A DNA stretch of 64,000 bases from Caballeronia sp. dw_19 (GCF_018449515.1 NZ_JAAVUQ010000017.1:62001-126000); one strand, 5' to 3'. Shown: positions 43,081 to 51,855, counted from the stretch's first letter. Translations and numbers: made by a program. The notes: generated by a model from the letters alone, not told the origin.

Positions 43081-43115
43081 AAAAAACCCGGTGCACCTTT
43101 AGGTGCAACCGGGTT
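43081..43115 (-). terminator. Terminator of the pqi operon
   Basis: AACCCGGTGCACCT (43085-43098) pairs with AGGTGCAACCGGGTT (43101-43115) with one bulged base; on the minus strand it runs into T6. Confidence 0.85.
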
Positions 43116-43209
43116 GCGGTCTGGCGGCACGAAGTCGTGCCCGTGACAGGCGTTTCGGCTTATGCGCCGCGTCTTTCAGCGACGTAGCGCGCAACCGTGT
43201 CAGCCATGC

Positions 43210-43932
43210 TCACTGGGCAGACGCCGCGTTTGCGGACATGGCGGCGGCAGGACAGGGAAGCACCGCCGGCGCGCGAGCCGCCACTTTTCCGGCCTTGCCA
43301 ACCGAAGCGGAAGCGGAAGACGACACGGGCACAGGCACCGAACTCACCGTCCGAATCCCGGCGGAAATCTCGCTGGCGAGTTGATCGACAGCACGCCGAT
43401 GCCCCGCCACCAGCGCGTCATATCCGGCATCGACCGTTTGTTCCGCCTGCGTCCGGCACGTGAGGACAGCCTGGTTGTTCACGCCGCGCACGCTCCAGAC
43501 GGCGTCGATCAACGCGCGCCGGCCCGGCGACGACTCGAAGCGCTGAACATTCACCTTCACGCGATACACCGGCACGCCCTCGGGATGCGGCGTGCCGTAG
43601 ACGTCGATGGCACCCAGCCGTTGCGACAAGTCCGCCGACAACGCGCGCCGGACTTCATCGGCGGGAAGGGACGCCCAGCGTTCGTCCTCGAGCACCCGGA
43701 CTTGCGCCGAGCCGTCCTGTACGACCATCTGGTTTTTCGCGACTTGCGGCGGCATGTCCACCGGCGACACTTCCAGATAGAACGAAGCGGGTGCGGCCGT
43801 TCTCGTCGCGGCGTCGCTGCCGCCGAGCGTATAGAAACGGCTGGCCGGCGAACTGCTGCACGCGGCGAGCGCGGCGACCAAGCCTATTGCCGACATTCCG
43901 CCGACGGCCCTCAATACTCTGGCCAAGCTCAT
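43210..43932 (-). CDS. pqiC: PqiC-type outer-membrane lipoprotein
   Basis: A 240-residue lipoprotein of the ABC-type transport auxiliary (DUF330) family. The signal peptide ends in the lipobox LAAC (Cys at about residue 25) followed by SSSPASRFYTLGG, the typical start of mature PqiC. MPPQVAKNQMVVQDGSAQVR is also family-typical. The last 50 residues are a low-complexity Ser/Ala/Val tail that exceeds E. coli PqiC. It should dock the PqiB needle at the outer membrane. Its ATG overlaps the pqiB stop by 4 bp. Confidence 0.9.
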   Translation of the reverse strand: MSLARVLRAVGGMSAIGLVAALAACSSSPASRFYTLGGSDAATRTAAPASFYLEVSPVDMPPQVAKNQMVVQDGSAQVRVLEDERWASLPADEVRRALSADLSQRLGAIDVYGTPHPEGVPVYRVKVNVQRFESSPGRRALIDAVWSVRGVNNQAVLTCRTQAEQTVDAGYDALVAGHRRAVDQLASEISAGIRTVSSVPVPVSSSASASVGKAGKVAARAPAVLPCPAAAMSANAASAQ

Positions 43933-45602
43933 GGCTTATCTCCTGGTTTTCCACGCACGAGCGATTCCGGATGACGTTCCAGATAATCGGCGAGCGCATT
44001 GAGCGATTGCAGTGTCCGCGTGAGTTCCTGCAGCGCCTGGTGAACATCCGACTGCAGCGGCGAGTCCTGTTGCAGCGTGCTTTGCGCCTCGCCGAACGTT
44101 TTCCGCGCGGCGGTGAGCGTGTCGCGCGCTTCGGGCACAACCTGCGTGCCGAGCTGATTAAAGAGGTCGTTCGCGTTCTTCAGCGCGCTGTTCAGGTTGT
44201 TGCCGATATCGTCGAACGGAATCTTGTCCAGTTTCTTCGCGATGTCCGCCACCTGAAGTTGCAGTTCGTCGAGCGTATTGGGCACGGTCGGCAACTCGAG
44301 CGGATCGGCTGTGGCGTCTACCGTGACCTTGGCCGCTTTCGGGAATACATCGAGCGCGACATAAAGCTGCCCGGTCAACAGATTGCCGGTACGCAACTGT
44401 CCGCGCAAACCGTTTGAAACCAGCTTCTGGAGCAGTTCCTGTCCGGCCACGGTGTTCTGACGCGGCACCGAGTCGCGGAAGCGCTTACCCAGCCGATCCG
44501 GATAGATATTCATGGTCACCGGCATCTGGAAGGTCCGCGTCTTTGGATCGTATTCGATCCCGATGCCCGTCACGCTGCCGAGCAGGATGCCGCGGAAATC
44601 GATTGGCGCGCCCACCGACAAGCCGCGCAGCGACTGGTTGAAATTCATGACCACGCGGATTGGCTGGCCGTCCGGATCGCGCATGGCGTCCTGTTCGTCC
44701 GAACCGAGGCGGAAGGTCATATTGTCCGGCGCCTGCTGTCCGGGCTCCTGATTCGGCGGCGTCTGGAAGGCAATCCCCCCGAGCACGACAGTCGCCAGCG
44801 ACTGCGTGTTCAGCTTGAAGCCGCTTGCATCCAGCCGCAGATCAACGCCGCTTGCATGCCACCAGCGCGAATTCGTCCCGACATACTGATCGTACGGCGC
44901 GTTCACGAACACCTGCATGGTGACGCCCGTGCCGTCCTTGTCGAGCGAAAAGCCGACGACTTGTCCGACCTGCACGCGCCGGTAATAGATAGGCGAGCCG
45001 ATATCGATGGAACCCAGCGATTCGCCCTGCAAGGTGAATTGCCGCCCTTTTTGATCGCCGGTCACGGCGGGCGGGGTTTCAAGCCCGACAAAATGGGTTT
45101 CGTCCTCTTTGGACTTCCCGGCATCCACGCCAATATACGCACCGGACAACAACGTGCCGAGCCCGGTTACGCCGCTTGCCGCCACGCGCGGGCGCACGAC
45201 CCAGAAGCGCGTGTCTTTCACCGCGAAGTCCTCGGCGACCTTGGTCAACTGGACGTCCACGAGCACGCGCGAGTGGTCTTTCGACAGCGTGATCTCCTTG
45301 ACCGTGCCGACATCGACGTCCTTGTATTTCACCTTGGTTTTGCCCGTCTCCAGGCCTTCGGCGCTGACGAAACTGATGGTAATCGTCGGTCCGCGCCCCG
45401 ACACCGATTTCACTACCAGCGCAATGCCGATCAGCGCGGCGATCAGCGGAATCACCCAGACGAGCGACGGTATCCAGCGGCTGCGCGGTTCGATCACCGG
45501 ATCCGGAAGATTGGGCGGCAAGCCACCGCCGCCGCCTGCATTTCGCGACGGCTCGTTCGGGCCTTTGATGGTGTTGTTCGAAGGACCTTGCGGGCTAGTC
45601 AT
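43929..45602 (-). CDS. pqiB: PqiB, MCE-domain intermembrane lipid transport protein
   Basis: A 557-residue protein: a proline-rich N-terminal cytoplasmic stretch, one membrane helix (SLVWVIPLIAALIGIALVV near residue 50), then three MCE domains (for example ISFVSAEGLETGKTKVKYKD and SIDIGSPIYYRRVQVGQVVG and LSVGAPIDFRGILLGSVTGI) and a long C-terminal coiled-coil region. In E. coli PqiB, hexamers build a needle bridging inner and outer membranes. It overlaps its neighbours on both sides (8 bp with the upstream pqiA, 4 bp with pqiC). Confidence 0.94.
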   Translation of the reverse strand: MTSPQGPSNNTIKGPNEPSRNAGGGGGLPPNLPDPVIEPRSRWIPSLVWVIPLIAALIGIALVVKSVSGRGPTITISFVSAEGLETGKTKVKYKDVDVGTVKEITLSKDHSRVLVDVQLTKVAEDFAVKDTRFWVVRPRVAASGVTGLGTLLSGAYIGVDAGKSKEDETHFVGLETPPAVTGDQKGRQFTLQGESLGSIDIGSPIYYRRVQVGQVVGFSLDKDGTGVTMQVFVNAPYDQYVGTNSRWWHASGVDLRLDASGFKLNTQSLATVVLGGIAFQTPPNQEPGQQAPDNMTFRLGSDEQDAMRDPDGQPIRVVMNFNQSLRGLSVGAPIDFRGILLGSVTGIGIEYDPKTRTFQMPVTMNIYPDRLGKRFRDSVPRQNTVAGQELLQKLVSNGLRGQLRTGNLLTGQLYVALDVFPKAAKVTVDATADPLELPTVPNTLDELQLQVADIAKKLDKIPFDDIGNNLNSALKNANDLFNQLGTQVVPEARDTLTAARKTFGEAQSTLQQDSPLQSDVHQALQELTRTLQSLNALADYLERHPESLVRGKPGDKP

Positions 45603-46296
45603 GTTTCTTTCCTGAAGGTTCGATGTGATCCCACATCAGTCGCGGGTCGAATTGCATGGAGGCCAGCATGGTGAGCACCACCACGCAGCCGAACGCGAGT
45701 GCGCCCGGCCCTGGCGTGATGACGGCGAGTGAACCGAAGCGCACGAGCGCAACGGTAAGTGTCACGACAAAGACATCGAGCATTGACCACCGGCCGATTT
45801 TTTCGACGATTCGATACAACGTCGTGCGTTGGCGAGGACGCCACTTGGAGCCCGATTGGGTGGCCCAGGTGAGAAACGCCAGCGTGCCGAGCTTGAGCAT
45901 CGGCACGAGAATACTAGCGATAAAGATGATCGCGGAGAGGGGATAGTCGCCATCGTTCCAGAACATCGCTACACCGCTCATGATTGTGTCGTCTTCGGAA
46001 CCGACGATCGATGAGGTGTGCAGCACCGGATATAAATTCGCCGGAATGTACAGGATCGCCGCGGACAACAGCAACGCCCAGGTGCGCGCGACCGAGTCAG
46101 GATTTCGTCGATGCAGCGGCGAGCCGCAGCGCACGCAAAGCTGGCGCTCGACCGTGAACACGCGCTTTTGCACGCGGTTGCACGCGTGGCAGGCGATCAG
46201 CCCCGCCTCCTTGGCCGTGGTAAATGCCGGTTCGGGAGATGCGGACCCGTCGGGCGTGCCGGCGGCATCGGTATGGGTGTCGGGCTTGTCGGTCAT
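45595..46296 (-). CDS. pqiA: PqiA-family inner-membrane protein (second copy)
   Basis: A 233-residue single PqiA domain. It opens with a zinc-ribbon-like CHACNRVQKRVF...CVRCGSPLHRR, then four predicted transmembrane helices (ARTWALLLSAAILYIPANLY, LSAIIFIASILVPMLKLG and two more). ATG at 46296 overlaps the stop of the first pqiA gene by 4 bp. E. coli PqiA contains two such domains in one chain; here they are separate genes. It is a likely partner of PqiB in the inner membrane. Confidence 0.9.
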   Translation of the reverse strand: MTDKPDTHTDAAGTPDGSASPEPAFTTAKEAGLIACHACNRVQKRVFTVERQLCVRCGSPLHRRNPDSVARTWALLLSAAILYIPANLYPVLHTSSIVGSEDDTIMSGVAMFWNDGDYPLSAIIFIASILVPMLKLGTLAFLTWATQSGSKWRPRQRTTLYRIVEKIGRWSMLDVFVVTLTVALVRFGSLAVITPGPGALAFGCVVVLTMLASMQFDPRLMWDHIEPSGKKHD

Positions 46297-47156
46297 GGCT
46301 TCGTCGGTGGAGCGGCTGCGTCGGGCGGGGTCGCTTGCGCCGTCCCTTGCGTCGTCCCTTGCGTCGGCGCGAAAGGATGCAGCAAGCCGGACGGGGAGCC
46401 GGAATGTGGATCGGCTGAATGAGCCGATACCGGGCCGGACCGGAGGCCGCCAAAAGGCGTGTATCGCAACGGTCCGTGACCCCCGACGCGCTCGGCGATT
46501 TCCCATAGCGCGCGTGGATCGAAGGTGAGGATGACGGCGAACAGCAAGGTCAGCGCGCCGAACGCGAACAGCGCCGCTTCCGGAATCACGCGGGCGATGC
46601 TCACCATTTTCACCAGCGTTACAAGTATCCCGAGCATGAACACTTCGATCATTCCCCACGGCCGCACAAACTGAATCGCTCGCAGCACCTGGCTGAAGCC
46701 GGCTGGAATGAAACCCGCGCGCAACGGCACGAGCAGATACAGCATTGCAATCAGTTCGGTGAGCGGAAAGAGGATGGTCGCGCAAAAAACCATGGTGGCG
46801 ATCACTTCCATGTTCTCACCCCACAACGCGACGATTGCACCAATCAGGGTCGTTTGGGACGTGATGCCGTTCGTTTCCAGTTCCACAATAGGAAAAGCCT
46901 GCGCGATCAAAAACGTAATCAGCGCGGCAAGCGTGATGGAACAAAGCTTGTCCAGATTCGACGCCACGCTCTGGTAAAGCGTGGCGCCGCAGCGCGTGCA
47001 TTTCGCGGAACTGCGGGAAGGCAGGGCGCGTTTATGAAACAGCGTGTCGCATTCGTGGCATGCGATCAGATCGTCTTCTTCCATAGGCGGAATACTGGGC
47101 TCGTGCTGGCGTGTTGTTTTAGTGTCTTGAACGTCATGGTTTGGAAGCGGCTGCAT
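46293..47156 (-). CDS. pqiA: PqiA-family inner-membrane protein (first copy)
   Basis: A 287-residue PqiA domain: CHECDTLFHKRALPSRSSAKCTRCGATLY zinc-ribbon region at about 34-62 (four cysteines as two CxxC pairs), then four transmembrane helices with LCSITLAALITFLIAQAFPI and FVRPWGMIEVFMLGILVTLV. A hydrophilic Pro/Ala/Gly-rich tail of about 60 residues follows. Start is uncertain: 47156, or MEEDDLIACHE at 47084; neither has a strong ribosome site. First gene of pqiA-pqiA-pqiB-pqiC. Confidence 0.88.
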   Translation of the reverse strand: MQPLPNHDVQDTKTTRQHEPSIPPMEEDDLIACHECDTLFHKRALPSRSSAKCTRCGATLYQSVASNLDKLCSITLAALITFLIAQAFPIVELETNGITSQTTLIGAIVALWGENMEVIATMVFCATILFPLTELIAMLYLLVPLRAGFIPAGFSQVLRAIQFVRPWGMIEVFMLGILVTLVKMVSIARVIPEAALFAFGALTLLFAVILTFDPRALWEIAERVGGHGPLRYTPFGGLRSGPVSAHSADPHSGSPSGLLHPFAPTQGTTQGTAQATPPDAAAPPTKP

Positions 47157-47552
47157 ACAAGAGCAAGGGCCGGGCCAGCGGGCATGGTAACAAACGGCGA
47201 GCTGCCACGCGGAAGAGCCGCGGAGACTTCACTCATCCCGTCACGGGCAAGGCGGCGCTCTGGCGCGTGCCCATGCTGATGAGCGGACCCTGGTTGGCTC
47301 ATCGCCCAAATGGAATTGTCGGCGCGCGTGGCCCGTTATTCCGGACAACAAGCTCGACAACAAGCCACTGATACCAGATTTGACACGCGGGCGCGGGCGA
47401 GTCGGCAACTATTTCTTTATCGAAAAGCCGGGTTTTACTTGTTCGGGTAGGATGGCGGCCTTGAGACCTTGTCGTCGGGTTGTTGCGGTTGCCACGCGAG
47501 AAACCGCTTGGGGTCAAGTCATCAATTCCGCACTCTTTCTGGTGGATCACGT
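47157..47552. other. Divergent intergenic region, pqi operon / cytochrome b561
   Basis: About 395 bp expected to contain promoters in both directions. I see no strong promoter pair, no long palindrome and no credible small gene. Confidence 0.35.
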
Positions 47553-48113
47553 ATGGAACGCAGCCCGAATTTCGCCAGCTCCGAGCGCTACAGCCGGACC
47601 GCGATCGGCCTTCACTGGCTGATCGCATTGCTGATTGTATGCGGCTTCTATCTTGGCTGGATCATGACCGATATTCCCGGTTTCACGCCAACCAAGCTCA
47701 AATATTTCTCCTGGCACAAATGGATCGGCGTGACGGTGTTCGTGCTCGCCGTCGTGCGCGTGCTCTGGCGCGCCACGCATAAGGCGCCGTCCATGCCGCG
47801 GCGCATTCCCGCATGGCAAAAAGGTGTCGCTCACCTCACGCACTTTCTCCTTTATGCGCTGATGCTCGTGATTCCTGCCTCCGGATATCTCTATAGCTCG
47901 GCGGCCGGCATTCAGGTCGTGTATCTCGGACTGGTGCCGCTGCCGACGATCATCGGACCGGACACCGCGCTGAAAGTCACGCTGAGGCTGGTCCATATTT
48001 ACCTGAACTACACGCTGCTCGTGCTGGTGATCATGCATGTCCTGGCGGCGTTGAAGCATCAATTCGTCGATCGTGACGGTTTGCTCGCACGCATGATTCC
48101 GTTCCTCCGATAA
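47553..48113 (+). CDS. cybB: Cytochrome b561
   Basis: A 186-residue four-helix dihaem cytochrome of the inner membrane. Histidines on helices (TAIGLHWLIALL, YFSWHKWIGVTV, HLTHFLLYALML, and LVHIYLNYTLLVLVIMHVLA) provide the axial ligands. It passes electrons to or from the quinone pool; E. coli CybB is a superoxide:ubiquinone oxidoreductase. ATG 47553 (MERSPNFASSERYS) is the family start. It is followed by two yceI genes, a classical partnership. Confidence 0.93.
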   Translation: MERSPNFASSERYSRTAIGLHWLIALLIVCGFYLGWIMTDIPGFTPTKLKYFSWHKWIGVTVFVLAVVRVLWRATHKAPSMPRRIPAWQKGVAHLTHFLLYALMLVIPASGYLYSSAAGIQVVYLGLVPLPTIIGPDTALKVTLRLVHIYLNYTLLVLVIMHVLAALKHQFVDRDGLLARMIPFLR

Positions 48114-48258
48114 ACACTGTCCGTTCGCATTCAACGGAAACGAAGCGTAATTGATTCCTTGTTGTTGATAGCCAGTTTCCTCCGCACAGGTTGCGCTGGA
48201 TTGCGTTTGACTTTTCAATAGCGGCTCAACCGGGTTTCCCGGTGGCCTTAGGACAAAC

Positions 48259-48831
48259 ATGAAACACGCGAAATTTTCCCGTTGGTTGCTTGCAGGCGTT
48301 TGCTCCGCATCGCTGGTTGCGGCGGTTTCCGCTTTTGGTCAAACCCAGGTCGATACGACCAAAAGCACGGTGACGGCGACATCGAAGCAAATGAACGTGC
48401 CGGTTGAAGGCAAGTTCAATAAGTTCACCGCGCAACTCGACTTCGATCCGGCCAAGCCGGCTGCGGGCAGCGCGAATATCAGCATCGATACGAGCAGCTA
48501 CGATCTCGGCGATGACAGCTACAACAAGCAGGCTGCGAACAAGGACTGGTTCGATACCGCCCATTTCCCGACCGCTACGTTTGCGTCGACAGCGATTGCG
48601 CCGGCCGGTGGAACCAAGTTCAACGTCAGTGGCAAGTTGACCATCAAGGGCAAGTCGCAGAACGTCACCGTGCCGGTCACCGTCACGAGCCAGGGCGCGA
48701 CGCAAACCTTCGATGGCTCATTGCCCATCAAACGCACGCAGTTCGATGTCGGCTCGGGTGAATGGAAAGACACCTCGGTTGTGGCTGACGAGGTCGTCAT
48801 CAAGTTCCACCTCGTCGCGACGAAGAAATAA
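48259..48831 (+). CDS. yceI: YceI-family periplasmic protein (first)
   Basis: A 190-residue YceI protein with a signal peptide (cleavage near AFGQ, residue 27). The lipocalin-like beta barrel has DTTKSTVTATSKQMNVPVEG at the start, the family's SSYDLGDDSYNKQAANKDWF and FPTATFAS blocks, and GKLTIKGKSQNVTVPVTV. YceI proteins bind polyisoprenoid or quinone-like lipids. It lies between cytochrome b561 and a second paralogue, from which it differs strongly. Confidence 0.92.
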   Translation: MKHAKFSRWLLAGVCSASLVAAVSAFGQTQVDTTKSTVTATSKQMNVPVEGKFNKFTAQLDFDPAKPAAGSANISIDTSSYDLGDDSYNKQAANKDWFDTAHFPTATFASTAIAPAGGTKFNVSGKLTIKGKSQNVTVPVTVTSQGATQTFDGSLPIKRTQFDVGSGEWKDTSVVADEVVIKFHLVATKK

Positions 48832-48879
48832 ACCAAGAAATAAGCGTTCATCGATCATCACATTCATCCTGGAAAACTC

Positions 48880-49464
48880 ATGAAAAAGAACCTTCTGATT
48901 GCAGCCGCTGGCGCGCTTTTCGCGGCCGTTTCCTTTAACGCGATGGCTGAAGAAGTCACGTACCAACTCGACCCGAGCCACACGTATCCGAGCTTCGAAA
49001 CAGACCACTTCGGCGGCATCTCGATCTGGCGCGGCAAGTTCGACAAGAGCAGCGGCACGGTGACGCTCGATCGCGCGGCCAAGAAGGGCACGCTGGACGC
49101 GACCATCGACATGACATCGATCGATATCGGTAATGACAAGCTGAATGGCGAACTGAAGAGCGCGCAATTTTTCGACGCCGACAAGTTCCCGACAGCGACC
49201 TACAAGGGTACGTCGATGAAGTTCAAGGGCGATGTACCGGTTGAAGTGATCGGTGAGCTGACGCTGCATGGCGTGACGAAGCCGTTGAACCTGAAGATCG
49301 AATCGTTCAAGTGCTTCACGAACCCGATGATGAAGAAGGAAGTGTGCGGCACGGAATCGACGGCAACGTTTGATCGCGGCGACTTCGGCGTGGACTACGG
49401 TAAGGCGTATGGCTTCAAGATGAAGACCACGCTGCATATTCAAGCCGAAGGCATTCGGCAATAA
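48880..49464 (+). CDS. yceI: YceI-family periplasmic protein (second)
   Basis: A 194-residue YceI with signal peptide (MKKNLLIAAAGALFAAV..., cleavage after AMA near 22). YQLDPSHTYPSFETDHFGGI, IDMTSIDIGNDKLNGELKSA, KFPTATYKGT and ELTLHGVTKPLNLKI are canonical YceI motifs, closer to E. coli YceI than the first copy is. Two cysteines (SFKCFTNP and KEVCGTES) may form a disulfide. It binds a lipid such as octaprenyl-phenol in E. coli. Last gene of cybB-yceI-yceI, ended by a hairpin. Confidence 0.95.
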   Translation: MKKNLLIAAAGALFAAVSFNAMAEEVTYQLDPSHTYPSFETDHFGGISIWRGKFDKSSGTVTLDRAAKKGTLDATIDMTSIDIGNDKLNGELKSAQFFDADKFPTATYKGTSMKFKGDVPVEVIGELTLHGVTKPLNLKIESFKCFTNPMMKKEVCGTESTATFDRGDFGVDYGKAYGFKMKTTLHIQAEGIRQ

Positions 49465-49504
49465 GCCGGACGTTCTTTCCCGCTGGTTCTTTCCTGCGAG
49501 ATAA

Positions 49505-49537
49505 GAAAACCGCTTCCGACCGAAGCGGTTTTTTTTC
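49505..49537 (+). terminator. Terminator after yceI
   Basis: GAAAACCGCTTC pairs with GAAGCGGTTTT around a CCGACC loop and is followed by T8. Confidence 0.92.
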
Positions 49538-49644
49538 GCCCCCGGCATTGCGAGCATTTCGATCCGGATTCCGGTGTGGCACAGTCGGCCGCGTTTTCGC
49601 TTTGGCCGACAGCTAGTCGTACCGACAAGAACAGGATCATCTTT

Positions 49645-49794
49645 CATGGGACCAGAGTAAGCGCTGAAGCGCCAACTCTGGTCGACCGCAACAAGTTGCA
49701 TGGGACCAGAGTAAGCGCTGAAGCGCCAACTCTGGTCGACCGCAACAAGTTGCATGGGACCAGAGTAAGCGCTGAAGCGCCAACTCTGGTCGAC
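49645..49794 (+). repeat. Three tandem copies of a 54-bp nested-hairpin element
   Basis: Units start at 49645, 49699 and 49753 with an exact 54-bp period. Each 42-bp core begins CATGGGACCAGAGTAAG and ends CCAACTCTGGTCGAC. The outer stem is GACCAGAGT/ACTCTGGTC and the inner stem GCGCT/AGCGC around a GA loop; conserved single-stranded AAG and CCA lie between them. The copies are identical over the core. A fourth, diverged copy lies at 56830-56870. The element ends 19 bp before the start of the broken MFS gene. Confidence 0.93.
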
Positions 49795-49813
49795 ACACGA
49801 ATTGGAGAAATGC

Positions 49814-51088
49814 ATGAGCAGTACGCCCGCAGCAGTACCGATCAGCCGCCCAGCCGCGTGGCGCGCGGTGGTGGCCGCGTCCATAGGCAACGCGCTCGAA
49901 TAGTTCGACCTCGTGGTCTACGGGTTCTTCGCAGTCGTTATCTCGAAGTTGTTTTTCCCGTCGGGCAACGACTCGGTGTCCATCCTGCTGACACTCGGTA
50001 CGTTCGGCGTATCGTTTTTCATGCGGCCGCTCGGCGCCATCGTGCTTGGCGCGTATGCCGACAGGGCAGGGCGCAAGGCCGCGCTCACGCTGTCCATCCT
50101 GTTGATGATGATGGGCACATTCATCATGCCGTACTGCCCACGTACTCGTCCATCGGCGTTGCCGCGCCGTTGATCCTGGTGCTCGCGCGCCTGATCCAGG
50201 GCTTCTCGGCCGGCGGCGAGTTTGGCAGCGCGACTGCGTTTCTTGCCGAGCACGTTCCCGGCCGGCGCGGTTTCTTCGCGAGCTGGCAGGTCGCAAGCCA
50301 AGGCTTGACCACACTCCTGGCGGCGATATTTGGCGTGGTGCTGACCGGCAACCTGTCGCCGGAACAGATGAGTTCATGGGGCTGGCGTGTGCCGTTCATC
50401 TTCGGCTTGCTGATCGGGCCGGTGGCGTACTACATCCGCACGCGCCTCGACGAAACGCCAGAATTCCTCGCCTCCGCTCCCACGACAACCCCTTTGCGCG
50501 ACACCTTCGCGTTGAACAAGGAACGCTTGCTGATCGCCATCGGAACGGTGGTGCTGGGCACGGTGGCGACGTACCTCGTGCTCTTCATGCCGACCTATGC
50601 GATCCGGCAGTTGGGACTCGCGCCATCGGTGGCTTTCGCGGCCATCCTGCCCACGGGCGCAATCCAGATGGTGCTCTCACAATTTGTAGGTCATTTCTCC
50701 GATACCCACGGCCGCACGCGCATCATGCTGATTTCGGCGGTGCTGTTGCTTCGTGTTGATCTATCCGCTATTCACGTGGCTCGTCGGGCATCCGACCTTC
50801 GGCACGCTGCTGGTCGTTCAAGCGGTGCTCGGCGTGTTGATGACCGGGTATTTCGCGGCGTTGCCAGGGTTGTTATCTGAGATGTTTCCGGTTGCCACGC
50901 GCACGACCGGAATGTCGCTGGCTTATAACATCGCGGTGACGGTGTTCGGTGGATTCGGGCCGTTCATCATCACGTGGCTGATTGCATCGACGGGATCGAA
51001 GGCCGCGCCCAGCTTTTATTTGATCTTTGCCGCAGTGGTGAGCCTGATCGCGTTGATGGCGGCGCGCAAGCGGCTCGGGTTCAAATGA
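49814..51088 (+). pseudogene. MFS metabolite:proton symporter, broken by a stop and two frameshifts
   Basis: The remains of a gene for a roughly 425-residue MHS-type (ProP/citrate-like) transporter. The frame starts at ATG 49814 with GGAGA upstream; SIGNALE is followed by TAG at 49901-49903 where the family has tryptophan (GNALEWFD), a one-base change. Reading continues FDLVVYGFFAVVISKLFFPS until a single missing base near 50128 (expected IMAVLPTY), then in another frame through LIQGFSAGGEFGSATAFLAE to about 50745, where one extra base restores the first frame for YPLFTWLVGHPTFGTLLVVQ to the end. Three lesions argue for a decayed gene, unless sequencing errors are involved. Confidence 0.88.
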
Positions 51089-51139
51089 AGCGCTAGGCGT
51101 GGGTTTGCACGCCTAGCGCTGTTGCCGATGGCCGCAGTC

Positions 51140-51397
51140 CTACGAGTGCTGCTTCTGCTGCGCCAGCATGTAGGCACGCAGAAGTTTGTTGATCCGCGTT
51201 TGATACCCCTGGCCTTGTTCCTTGAACCAGGCCAGGACGTCAGCGTCCAGACGCATGGTCACCGCTTGCTTGGGCGGCGTGTGGAGTTCGGCGCGCTGGA
51301 AGAAGTCGTCGCCTAGTTCGGGCATCTCGCTGGTGTCGATACTGGAATCCGGCATGGTTTCCAGGCGTTTCCAATCCGTCTTCGTGGCTTTGCTCAT
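51140..51397 (-). CDS. brnA: BrnA antitoxin
   Basis: An 85-residue BrnA. MPELGDDFFQRAELHTPPKQ and AVTMRLDADVLAWFKEQGQGYQTRIN form the ribbon-helix-helix region that ends the family profile; it binds the toxin and its own operator as a tetramer. Start MSKATKTDWKRL at 51397 has GGAG upstream; a GTG at 51460 would overlap the brnT stop and is the alternative. It lies downstream of brnT, the standard toxin-first order. Confidence 0.9.
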   Translation of the reverse strand: MSKATKTDWKRLETMPDSSIDTSEMPELGDDFFQRAELHTPPKQAVTMRLDADVLAWFKEQGQGYQTRINKLLRAYMLAQQKQHS

Positions 51398-51456
51398 GAT
51401 GTGTGCTCCTGCCCTTGTTGCCGCGACGTGGCAGTAGGGCGGTTCAATAAAGCGGT

Positions 51457-51735
51457 TCACTGTACAAGCGCGTGTCCGTAGCGCTTTATTTCAGGCCGGG
51501 TTGCTTTGCGCGCCGAGATGATCCGAATGGTGTCACCGCTACGCTCGACATAGACGACCACAGCTACGATCAACTGCATCCACCCGAGTGCAATCCAGCG
51601 ATCCTCTCCAAAGTCTTCCCTGCCGTCCGCCGCGGTCAGCACCGTATGCTTGAAAATTTCGACTGCGTCAGTGAAGTCGATGCCGTGCTTGCGGATGTTG
51701 CTTCGATTCTTCGCTTCGTCCCATTCGAATTGCAT
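51457..51735 (-). CDS. brnT: BrnT ribonuclease toxin
   Basis: A 92-residue BrnT. FEWDEAKNRSNIRKHGIDFT at the N-terminus and GDTIRIISARKATRPEIKRY at the C-terminus are diagnostic; Arg and His/Lys side chains in these segments make the RelE-like nuclease site. BrnT cleaves RNA and arrests growth until BrnA binds it. It is preceded by an operator-like palindrome at 51758-51772. Confidence 0.93.
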   Translation of the reverse strand: MQFEWDEAKNRSNIRKHGIDFTDAVEIFKHTVLTAADGREDFGEDRWIALGWMQLIVAVVVYVERSGDTIRIISARKATRPEIKRYGHALVQ

Positions 51736-51757
51736 GCGATCACCTGTATTTACGATT

Positions 51758-51772
51758 GTACATACAATGTAC
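51758..51772. promoter_or_regulatory. brnTA operator candidate
   Basis: GTACAT (51758-51763), ACA, ATGTAC (51767-51772), a perfect palindrome 23 bp upstream of the brnT start, inside the AT-rich promoter region. Probable autoregulation by BrnA. Confidence 0.6.
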
Positions 51773-51855
51773 GGAGTTAGGCATTAATTTGCGGCGTGCA
51801 TGCTGTGGGAGAGCAACGACACCATCCACGAAATGTTGCAATTGCCGGCTCAAAA

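Noticed and set aside
49645..49794. CRISPR array
   Set aside because: Three identical 54-bp units without unique spacers, and no cas genes nearby.
49576..49813. Open frame through the 54-bp repeats giving an 18-residue repeated peptide
   Set aside because: A 54-bp period is a multiple of three, so the frame stays open by chance; conserved features are RNA/DNA stems, and the real gene start with ribosome site is at 49814 in another frame.
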